Shown one piece after another: positions 1 through 5,419 of a stretch of DNA of 8,384 nt. The stretch covers positions 1 to 8,384 of the forward strand of contig DAOTVD010000280.1 of the NCBI GenBank assembly GCA_034437075.1. Reading direction: 5' to 3'. Within the stretch, counting starts at the first letter, position 1. Every line of letters begins with the position of its first letter. The translations under genes and the position numbers were made by a program. The notes beneath the pieces were generated by a model that was not told where the DNA came from, did no database searches, and was given only the letters and a program-made list of their open reading frames with translations. Origin of the DNA: DAOTVD01 sp034437075. Its GTDB lineage: Bacteria > Chloroflexota > Anaerolineae > Aggregatilineales > J027.

Positions 1-8
1 GGCATCAT
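1..8 (-). CDS. Start of a leftward gene, truncated by the window edge
   Basis: On the minus strand a GAGGA ribosome binding site (positions 16-12) lies three bases before an ATG at 8-6 and six bases before a second ATG at 5-3. Only two or three codons fit in the window (Met-Met and part of a third), so nothing can be said about the product. The call rests on the strong binding site, its spacing and a possible minus-strand promoter at 88-117. If real, this gene is divergent from the TIR-TPR gene and shares its control region. It could also be a chance match. Confidence 0.4.
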
Positions 9-50
9 TTGTCCTCAATGGCTTGAATGTTTAATGACTCTAACTTGAAC

Positions 51-70
51 CGCTCATATCCATATGAACG
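51..70. promoter_or_regulatory. Palindromic, operator-like site
   Basis: The arms TCATAT (54-59) and ATATGA (62-67) are perfectly complementary around a CC centre. The outer CG pairs at 51-52 and 69-70 continue the symmetry after one mismatch on each side. The whole is a 20-bp imperfect palindrome of the size bound by a dimeric regulator. It lies between the two divergent genes, within the predicted leader of the leftward one. No regulator is recognised, so function is inferred from symmetry and position only. Confidence 0.3.
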
Positions 71-87
71 ATTTTCCGGTTGCTTTT

Positions 88-117
88 ATTGTACCGTAGC
101 ACGCAAAGCCCACACAA
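88..117 (-). promoter_or_regulatory. Possible sigma70-like promoter for the leftward edge gene
   Basis: Read on the minus strand, TTGTGT (117-112) and TACAAT (93-88) are separated by 18 bases. The -10 matches the consensus at five of six positions and the -35 at three. Transcription would begin near position 81 and leave a leader of roughly 70 bases before the ATG at 8. That leader contains the palindrome at 51-70. Confidence 0.3.
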
Positions 118-122
118 AGCCC
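104..122. repeat. Two 8-bp direct repeats spaced one helical turn apart
   Basis: CAAAGCCC occurs at 104-111 and again at 115-122, so the units repeat every 11 bp and would face the same side of the helix. The second copy overlaps the -35 of the possible leftward promoter, and both sit just upstream of the rightward promoter at 137-165. The layout fits a tandem binding site for a regulator of either divergent gene. The motif is short and chance is possible. Confidence 0.35.
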
Positions 123-136
123 GGTGTATTTTGTAG

Positions 137-165
137 TTGTCGTTTACAGAAGGATGCTATATGAT
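137..165 (+). promoter_or_regulatory. Sigma70-like promoter of the TIR-TPR gene
   Basis: TTGTCG (137-142) and TATGAT (160-165) are separated by 17 bases. The -10 matches TATAAT at five of six positions and the -35 matches TTGACA at four of six. The predicted start of transcription is near 172, giving a leader of about 32 bases before the ATG at 204. Confidence 0.55.
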
Positions 166-190
166 AGCGCGCAACCCAAAACACGCAGGA

Positions 191-202
191 ATGAGCCATT
201 AA
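191..202 (+). other. Four-codon leader mini-ORF before the TIR-TPR gene
   Basis: ATG-AGC-CAT-TAA ends one base before the ATG at 204. The AGGA at 187-190 touches its first base, which is too close for normal initiation but slightly too far from 204. Stop-and-restart translation is possible, but there is no independent support for it. Confidence 0.2.
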
Positions 203-203
203 G

Positions 204-1505
204 ATGACGCACATTTTTCTAAACTATGCCGAAGCGGACGCCAATCTGGCCAAACGCATCTATGCCGATTTGCTCGCCAAGGGGATTAAGGTCTGGGCCA
301 TGGATTTTGACTGCCCGCCCGGTGAAGATGTTGTTGTGGCAGGGCGTCAAGCGCTGGAAATGAGCAACACTTGCCTGGTTTTGATGACCAAAAAATATAT
401 GCGCGTGCCGGGCGCGGTGCAATTGGCCGAGTGGGCGCAGGAGGCCGGGAAAACGGTTATCCCGATTATTGCGGATCGCGGCGTTCAACCCCCTGCGGGC
501 ATGGCGGATGAAGTCAATATGAAGCGTCGTTATGCCCAGGCTATTGATATATTGGCCGAAAAACTGCCGATGAACACCGAACCCGCCGAAGAATTACCCA
601 TTTGGCAGGCTGGCAACGAAGCCTATGCGCTGCAAGACTACGATGAGGCTATCGCCCTTTACCAGGACATTGATGAGTCCGACCCCATCCAATTACACAG
701 CCGCGCGGCTGCGGCCAATGCCCTGCGTAAACACGCCGAGGCCTTGCTTGATTTGAACAAGGCTGTCGAACTCGCCCCGGATTCCGATCTCATCCGGCGG
801 AATCGCAGCGTGGCCCTCGGCGGCCTGGGCGAACATGAAAAAGCCCTGGACGATGATAAGCATGCGCTGAAAATCAACGACCAAGACCCGCGCAATTGGA
901 GCAACTACGCCATGACGCTGGCCGCGCTGGAACGCTTCGACGAAGCGCGCGATGCCATCACCCAAGCGGTTGACCTGGTGCCCGATAACGAACGTTATCT
1001 GTATCAAAAAGGTGTTGTGCTGGCTCGCGCGGGGGATAACGAAGCCGCGCTAGAGGCCCTCGAAACGGCCATCGCGTTGGATGAATCCTACGAAGAAGCG
1101 CTGGCTTGGCGCCGGGTCGTGTGGGGGCGCCTGGGCCGCCACGAAGAAGCCCTGGAGGAAGTGACGCAGGCCATACGCAAAAACCCGCAACGTGGCGGGC
1201 CGTATATCACACGCGCGTTATTAAACTTCTATCTGGAACGCTACGACGACACGATCCAAGATGCGAATGCCGCCATCGAGCGCAGCGAACAGCACTACTT
1301 GCCCGGCTTGTTCAATCGCGCCATCGCCTATTGGAAATTGGGCGATACAGAAACCGCCATGGTGGATTACGCCGAGGCCATGGCCCTTTTACCCGAATTG
1401 GGCACCGAAGCGGGCATCCGCAATAATGCCGAAAGCGAACTCACCAGCGCCCCTGCCCTAGAAATCCTGGCAGCCATTGAGCAAAAAGCCAAGGAAGCTG
1501 AATAA
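204..1505 (+). CDS. TIR domain-TPR repeat protein
   Basis: A 433-residue soluble protein with no signal peptide or membrane segment. Residues 1-90 form a TIR domain of the bacterial TIR_2 type: the first strand and box 1 motif FLNYAEAD (5-12), a BB-loop-like PPGED (38-42), and the strand GKTVIPII (82-89). Counting back from Pro87, the position of the NADase catalytic glutamate falls on Leu74; Gln73 and Glu76 are nearby. The domain may therefore be inactive or use a shifted acid. Residues 128-399 are eight TPR units, each exactly 34 residues, followed by a final 34-residue helical segment. TIR domains signal through NAD+ cleavage or through TIR-TIR assembly, and TPRs bind partner proteins, so a sensor or adaptor role, perhaps in stress or phage response, is an inference. 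An in-frame TGA at 192-194 rules out an earlier start. The only binding site, AGGA at 187-190, is rather far away (13 bases). The gene appears monocistronic in this direction, because the next gene converges on it. Confidence 0.85.
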   Translation: MTHIFLNYAEADANLAKRIYADLLAKGIKVWAMDFDCPPGEDVVVAGRQALEMSNTCLVLMTKKYMRVPGAVQLAEWAQEAGKTVIPIIADRGVQPPAGMADEVNMKRRYAQAIDILAEKLPMNTEPAEELPIWQAGNEAYALQDYDEAIALYQDIDESDPIQLHSRAAAANALRKHAEALLDLNKAVELAPDSDLIRRNRSVALGGLGEHEKALDDDKHALKINDQDPRNWSNYAMTLAALERFDEARDAITQAVDLVPDNERYLYQKGVVLARAGDNEAALEALETAIALDESYEEALAWRRVVWGRLGRHEEALEEVTQAIRKNPQRGGPYITRALLNFYLERYDDTIQDANAAIERSEQHYLPGLFNRAIAYWKLGDTETAMVDYAEAMALLPELGTEAGIRNNAESELTSAPALEILAAIEQKAKEAE

Positions 1506-1550
1506 AGCGTTGCCCTGGGCTGACGCACCGTAACCTGCGTTTGATGACCA

Positions 1551-2264
1551 CTAACGTGGCGGACGGCTAAATACTTGCCCAATGATGACTAACCCGGCCA
1601 GGACGATCAAAAGGCCGATGAAGATCAGCCCTTGGGTCAGAATGGTGGTATCGGCAACGACCCGCCCGATGAAGGATGTCGTGCCGAAAGCCACCCCCAG
1701 AATAGCCGTTCCCCAGGTAAGGACGCTAACGTGGTATCCGAAAACGACGCGCTGCAAAAATCCGCTGGCGAGCAAGATCAACCCGCCCAATAGCGGCGCC
1801 ATCACAAAAACAATTCGGTTGGTCGCTTCGAAATCGATAGCCAGGATGATGATGCACAACCCTGCCCCCAAGACCACGGTGCCCCAGGCGAGATATTCAA
1901 TACGCCGTTCGCGCATCGATTCATCAAAGTTGAAACCATCTTGGTCTTCGCCCAGGCGTTTACTCGGCGCATCTTCGAATTCACGGCGCGGCGCGGGCTC
2001 GTAACGTTCGTTCCCCAGGCGCGGCGGCGACTGGGGCGGCAATCCGCCTTGCGGCCTACTGCTGCCTTGGGGTGGATAGCTCGGCCCGGCGGGGGGCTGT
2101 TGTTGGCCACCACCAGCGGGCGGATATTGCTGACCGCTGGGCCGTTGGGGCCTGGGCGGATACTGGTTTTGTCCCTGACCACCCGAGTCATAGGGATTAT
2201 TCGGGAAATCGTCGCCGCGATTGCGTCTCAGGTCGGGTGGCTCGCGTGGTGGTAGATCGCTCAT
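1551..2264 (-). CDS. Four-helix membrane protein with long Pro/Gln/Gly-rich N-terminal tail
   Basis: A 237-residue product that I do not recognise as a named family. Residues 1 to about 115 are low complexity, rich in Pro, Gln, Gly, Tyr and Arg, with several YPP motifs, and are probably disordered. Four hydrophobic segments follow at about 124-143, 150-172, 180-200 and 208-231, with very short loops. RERR (118-121) before the first helix and SRPPR at the C-terminus suggest that both ends lie in the cytoplasm. The ATG at 2264 was chosen because GGAG at 2275-2272 precedes it by seven bases and the protein then starts MSDLPPREPP. A longer reading from 2387 would run across the promoter region and overlap the divergent gene. 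The gene lies alone on the minus strand, convergent with the TIR-TPR gene (45 bp gap) and divergent from the 2381 gene. The compact helix bundle might be a small scaffold or sensor, but function is unknown. Confidence 0.75.
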   Translation of the reverse strand: MSDLPPREPPDLRRNRGDDFPNNPYDSGGQGQNQYPPRPQRPSGQQYPPAGGGQQQPPAGPSYPPQGSSRPQGGLPPQSPPRLGNERYEPAPRREFEDAPSKRLGEDQDGFNFDESMRERRIEYLAWGTVVLGAGLCIIILAIDFEATNRIVFVMAPLLGGLILLASGFLQRVVFGYHVSVLTWGTAILGVAFGTTSFIGRVVADTTILTQGLIFIGLLIVLAGLVIIGQVFSRPPR

Positions 2265-2271
2265 TGTCCAT

Positions 2272-2275
2272 CTCC
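2272..2275 (-). promoter_or_regulatory. Ribosome binding site deciding the start at 2264
   Basis: GGAG on the minus strand lies seven bases before ATG 2264. The two alternative in-frame upstream ATGs near 2306-2301 and the one at 2387 have no comparable site, so this site fixes the likely N-terminus. Confidence 0.6.
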
Positions 2276-2336
2276 AAATTTGCTGTGCGGCTTGCCACTC
2301 CATCATACTATATGCGCGCGATAGGATAAATCCGCG

Positions 2337-2365
2337 ATTATACGGCGGTCTTCTGCCCCAGGGAA
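2337..2365 (-). promoter_or_regulatory. Promoter for the leftward membrane protein gene
   Basis: On the minus strand a perfect TATAAT (2342-2337) lies 17 bases after a weak -35, TTCCCT (2365-2360, three of six matches). Transcription would begin near 2330 and leave a leader of about 66 bases before ATG 2264. The site overlaps the -35 region of the divergent promoter at 2366-2374. Confidence 0.5.
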
Positions 2366-2374
2366 TGCTATAAT
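2366..2374 (+). promoter_or_regulatory. Extended -10 promoter giving a predicted leaderless mRNA
   Basis: TGCTATAAT (2366-2374) is a perfect extended -10 element (TGn plus TATAAT). I find no good -35 at the expected distance, which is normal for extended -10 promoters. Only six bases separate the -10 from the ATG at 2381, so transcription should start on or next to the A of the start codon. No ribosome binding site can fit. Confidence 0.55.
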
Positions 2375-2380
2375 GCGGAT

Positions 2381-3505
2381 ATGACACACGCTGGTCTGTA
2401 TACCCAAATGGGCATCGAATTGGCGCGCAACGGCAATACGGTCGAAGCGCTGGCTTATTTGCGCCATGCCGTCACGATGGAAGACATCACCGCCGAGGTC
2501 TGGTTATGGTTGGCGCATGTTACCCCAGACCCCGAAGAATACCGCCATTGCGTGGCCCAAGCGCTCTATCTGCAACCCGAGCACCCAACCGCTTTACGCA
2601 TGCAGCAGGATATTAAACTGCAAGCCGAAGGCGTCCCCCCGCCCGTGATGGCGACCCAAGCGGCGCAAACGCTCGACCAACCCCACGTGCGGCGCCAACG
2701 CGGGCGGCGGATTGTCTCGCTCTTGCTGGCGATTGTTGTTGTAGCGGCATGCGGATTGTTTGCGAATGTCGCTTTGCAAGATGTGGACACCGATCAACTG
2801 CGCGCGCGGGTACCATTCTTGCAAACGTATAAACGCCTACAATTCACGGTCGAAGTGAATACTGACCCCGCTGCCGAAGAAGCGTCCCAGCCAAGCGAAG
2901 CCTATCGTTTTCGGGTAGACGTGCCCGAGACATGGTTCCTGGCCGATGAAGATAGTCCCTCTTGGGTAGCCGCGCGGAATCGCTTGCAGGCCGAATTTCC
3001 GCCCGAAGGCACCGAGCCGAATCGCTGGCGGGCATTAGAAGCGAATTTAAGCGAAATAACGCGCCGCGCGGCGGGAGTTGATTTCGCCCAGCCTGTGGTG
3101 ATTATCGAAACGGATGTCGAGCAAGTGCGCGTCAGCCCGCGTACGGCGCCGCAACTGCAATTGGTGGCCGTTGGCCCCTCCGAAGCCAGTGACGAGGATG
3201 CTTGTGCCACATTGCGCGCAGCGCTGCCAGCCGATGCACAAGACCGAGATGGGTTTATTGCCGCCGAATTTTTGGAACGCGATGACGCCACATGCCTGTA
3301 TTATATTCATACCCAAACCCCAAACGACACGGAGCTTGAGGTACATACCTACCGCATATACCTAACGTTACAGGATGCCCAAGAGGCGAGCTTTATCGCG
3401 GAATGGGTGTTGCGCATCCCGGAGACCTTGTATGATGAATATGCAGCGAGTGCCGAGCGCATTATCGCCAGTTTGAGCAGCACACCTGTAGAGCGCGCCG
3501 AATAG
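2381..3505 (+). CDS. TPR-like, single-TM protein with extracytoplasmic C-terminal domain
   Basis: A 374-residue protein of unknown function. Residues 1-80 form helical, TPR-like repeats (GIELARNGNTVEALAYLRHAV is the clearest, ending near residue 31). A Pro-rich linker and the basic cluster RRQRGRR (104-110) come next, then one membrane helix at about 111-132. By the positive-inside rule the TPR part is cytoplasmic and residues 133-374 are outside. The outer part begins with a threonine- and acid-rich stretch and then YRFRVDVPETW, and ends with a helix resembling the last helix of PsbP/DUF1795-like domains; that fold assignment is only an inference. Cys275 and Cys305 could form a disulfide outside the cell. 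The start at 2381 gives the full first TPR helix; the next Met, at residue 10, would remove half of it and also lacks a binding site. The gene is divergent from the 2264 gene and lies 73 bp upstream of mutM. Confidence 0.75.
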   Translation: MTHAGLYTQMGIELARNGNTVEALAYLRHAVTMEDITAEVWLWLAHVTPDPEEYRHCVAQALYLQPEHPTALRMQQDIKLQAEGVPPPVMATQAAQTLDQPHVRRQRGRRIVSLLLAIVVVAACGLFANVALQDVDTDQLRARVPFLQTYKRLQFTVEVNTDPAAEEASQPSEAYRFRVDVPETWFLADEDSPSWVAARNRLQAEFPPEGTEPNRWRALEANLSEITRRAAGVDFAQPVVIIETDVEQVRVSPRTAPQLQLVAVGPSEASDEDACATLRAALPADAQDRDGFIAAEFLERDDATCLYYIHTQTPNDTELEVHTYRIYLTLQDAQEASFIAEWVLRIPETLYDEYAASAERIIASLSSTPVERAE

Positions 3506-3578
3506 CATGTCGAATAAAGCATAAGATATTGCGCGCGTAATTGATCCTGAATTTGAACAGAGCACCCGATACGATCAT

Positions 3579-4397
3579 ATGCCCGAATTGCCCGAAGTAG
3601 AAACCGTTGTACGCGGCATTCAGCCTGCTTTAACAGGGCGTGCCATTGAAAATGTTTGGTTAGACTGGGCGCCGAGTTTAGTCATGCCCGATGTACAGAG
3701 CTTTATTGCACGCATCCGGGGGCAACGCATTCAGGCGGTCACGCGCCGCGCCAAGTACATCGTCATCAAACTGGATGCGGATTATCTCATCATTCATCTG
3801 AAAATGACCGGGCGCTTGTATGTCGTGCCAGCGGACACCCAACATGACGCGGATCGTTGGGTGCATTTCCGGTTTGGATTGGGTGACGGGCGCGAATTGC
3901 GATTTTCCGACGCGCGCAAATTCGGGCGCGTCTATCTGACTGCCGATGCAAGCGAAGTTTTGGGCAAACTCGGGCCAGAACCCCTGGCCGATGATTTCAC
4001 CTGGGCGGATTTTGCGGCGCGGCTCGCTAAGCGTAAAGGTACGCTCAAGCCGCTGTTATTGAACCAGGCATTTATTGCGGGTATCGGCAATATTTACGCG
4101 GATGAAGCCTTGCACCTGGCCCATATTCACCCCCAACGCCGCAGCGATACGCTCCGCCCAGAGGAAATCACCGCATTGTATAACGCGATTCGAGAAGTGC
4201 TGCATAAAGGTATTGCCCGGCAGGGCGCCAGCATCAACTGGTATCGTCGCCCCGACGGCACACGCGGCGCCATGCAAGATGATTTTTTCGCATATGGGCG
4301 TACTGGGGCGCCGTGCCGCACATGCGGCCAGGGTACGATTGAAAAAATTGTGGTGGCCCAACGCAGCACCCATTTTTGCCCACGATGCCAGAAATAG
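3579..4397 (+). CDS. mutM: Formamidopyrimidine-DNA glycosylase (Fpg)
   Basis: A bifunctional DNA glycosylase/AP lyase that removes 8-oxoguanine and formamidopyrimidines from DNA and cuts the backbone by beta,delta-elimination, as part of base excision repair in the cytoplasm. At 272 residues it has the usual family length. The start MPELPEVET is diagnostic: Pro2 is the nucleophile after Met removal and Glu3 is the general acid. Lys59 matches the conserved lysine of the RRxKY motif. Met76, Arg113 and Phe115 (HLKMTGR and DARKFGR) are the residues that fill the gap left by the flipped base. LGPEPL, the QAFIAGIGNIYADEAL helix-two-turn-helix, and the C-terminal zinc finger Cys246/Cys249/Cys267/Cys270 with Arg262 are all present. 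Nothing essential is missing, so an active enzyme is expected. The start codon is certain from Pro2, yet no purine-rich binding site precedes it. The gene lies 73 bp after the TPR/TM gene and 55 bp before the next gene. Confidence 0.97.
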   Translation: MPELPEVETVVRGIQPALTGRAIENVWLDWAPSLVMPDVQSFIARIRGQRIQAVTRRAKYIVIKLDADYLIIHLKMTGRLYVVPADTQHDADRWVHFRFGLGDGRELRFSDARKFGRVYLTADASEVLGKLGPEPLADDFTWADFAARLAKRKGTLKPLLLNQAFIAGIGNIYADEALHLAHIHPQRRSDTLRPEEITALYNAIREVLHKGIARQGASINWYRRPDGTRGAMQDDFFAYGRTGAPCRTCGQGTIEKIVVAQRSTHFCPRCQK

Positions 4398-4452
4398 CCC
4401 GCGAAAAACGGAATGCTTTCTCAGGAAAGTTTGGTAACAGAAAAGGACGGAC

Positions 4453-5334
4453 ATGTTAAATAGGATTGTATGGCTAGCCCAAACCGAAACAACAGGGCTT
4501 GATGATTTCTTTGGGCAGATTGCAGGACTTCTGATCGTTACCGTGGGCGCCGGAGTTATTTGGATGCTGCTGATGCTGCTCATTTATTCCCGTTCCCGCG
4601 AGAGGCGGCGGCGCCAAGCACAGGGATTACCTGCCCCTCCTAGCGCCTGGCAACAGCTTCGTGGATGGCTAAATCCCGGCCAGTCATCTACCCCAACCAT
4701 GCCCGAATTCCAGCCAGCACCCCTGCCAGATGACGATGCATTGGTCGCGCCCTTGCCAACCCCCGCGCTAGATGATCTGACGCAAGACCTTCAACCCACG
4801 CACCAGCCCAGCAGGATCGACCCCCCGTCCGCTACGCAACCACAAGTTTTGACTATCGAACCCAGCGAGACAGCCGATGCTGCCGAAGATGATATGGTGG
4901 AAGTCATGCGCGTTTGGCGGGACCTGATCAACGGCGAACTGATCATCGACATGAAAGGTCAGCGCTTTCGGCAGCCTTCCGAAACAAAAGACAGCCGTTT
5001 AGAACAACGGTTTACAAGTTTATTGGCCGAGCTTGATACCTTGGCAGGCCGAGGCCAGCCAGTGCCCCCGCCTGCACCCTCGGTGCCGCCCCCCGCAGCA
5101 GCAGAGCCTGCGGAGGATGACAGCATCGCCCGCCAAATTGATGCTTTTTTGCAAACCCGCCTCGCTGCCTCCGACGATTATGCCGGGCGGGACATTCACG
5201 TGCGCCCATCTCCCGAAGGGGGAGTGGCTATTCATGTCGATGGGGCGGTGTATGAGGCTGTGGGAGATGTCGAAGAAGAAGGGGTGCGGCAATTTTTGCA
5301 AGAGACGATCCAAGCCTGGGAACGCCAGTCCTGA
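4453..5334 (+). CDS. Membrane-anchored protein with Pro-rich linkers and a duplicated C-terminal unit
   Basis: A 293-residue protein of unknown function. One membrane helix spans about 22-45 and is followed by RSRERRRR (47-54), so the N-terminus should be outside and the long C-terminal part in the cytoplasm. Residues 60-145 are Pro-, Asp- and Gln-rich and probably disordered. Two similar units follow, separated by a Pro/Ala-rich linker (202-218): residues 146-194 and 222-289. Each begins with Asp-Asp and a helix. The strand-turn-strand segments then align without gaps, with Gly161, Gly169 and Gln185 facing Gly256, Gly264 and Gln280. This suggests an old internal duplication. AAGG at 4443-4446, six bases before the ATG, supports the start. 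The 55 bp gap without a clear promoter suggests co-transcription with mutM, but nothing in the protein points to DNA repair. Lineage-restricted families of this shape are, from memory, common in Chloroflexota. Confidence 0.75.
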   Translation: MLNRIVWLAQTETTGLDDFFGQIAGLLIVTVGAGVIWMLLMLLIYSRSRERRRRQAQGLPAPPSAWQQLRGWLNPGQSSTPTMPEFQPAPLPDDDALVAPLPTPALDDLTQDLQPTHQPSRIDPPSATQPQVLTIEPSETADAAEDDMVEVMRVWRDLINGELIIDMKGQRFRQPSETKDSRLEQRFTSLLAELDTLAGRGQPVPPPAPSVPPPAAAEPAEDDSIARQIDAFLQTRLAASDDYAGRDIHVRPSPEGGVAIHVDGAVYEAVGDVEEEGVRQFLQETIQAWERQS

Positions 5335-5351
5335 CGCGGGCTGTCCTGAAA

Positions 5352-5381
5352 ATGCCGAAACGAAGCCAGGCACGGTATAAT
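5352..5381 (+). promoter_or_regulatory. Promoter of tkt
   Basis: A perfect TATAAT lies at 5376-5381. The best -35 candidate, ATGCCG (5352-5357, 18-base spacer), matches only three of six positions, so activity may depend on an activator or on upstream contacts. Transcription would start near 5388, about 32 bases before the TTG start codon. Confidence 0.5.
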
Positions 5382-5402
5382 CCCTCGTAACTGATGAGGA
5401 AA

Positions 5403-5408
5403 AAGGGG
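5403..5408 (+). promoter_or_regulatory. Ribosome binding site supporting the TTG start of tkt
   Basis: AAGGGG ends 11 bases before the TTG at 5420. Together with conservation of the transketolase N-terminus, it supports a non-ATG start here; the nearest in-frame ATG, at Met32, would remove His27. Confidence 0.6.
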
Positions 5409-5419
5409 CATAAATTACC

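Noticed and set aside
204..1505. A complete multi-gene TIR-based antiphage system
   Set aside because: The rightward neighbour is a convergent membrane protein without defence motifs, the leftward neighbour is outside the window, and the TIR catalytic position is not Glu. The evidence supports only a single TIR-TPR gene.
1523..1540. Hairpin ACGCA/TGCGT between the convergent genes as a terminator
   Set aside because: It has only five base pairs with an eight-base loop and no T tract on either strand, so it is too weak to call.
1582..2004. Plus-strand reading frame opposite the four-helix membrane protein
   Set aside because: It has no binding site or domain, and its Thr/Arg/Lys-rich composition is what the reverse complement of the membrane-helix codons gives.
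2265..2387. N-terminal extension of the leftward membrane protein to an ATG at 2387
   Set aside because: It would place the start inside the divergent gene and code through a perfect TATAAT promoter. The added residues show no domain, and the internal ATG at 2264 has a good binding site.
4416..4429. Hairpin CTTTC/GAAAG after mutM as a terminator
   Set aside because: The stem is five mostly A-T pairs and is followed by only three Ts. The short gap and the good binding site after it fit read-through better.
4056..4583. Minus-strand frame spanning the end of mutM and the next gene
   Set aside because: It lies opposite the conserved catalytic and zinc-finger codons of mutM, and no promoter, binding site or domain supports it.
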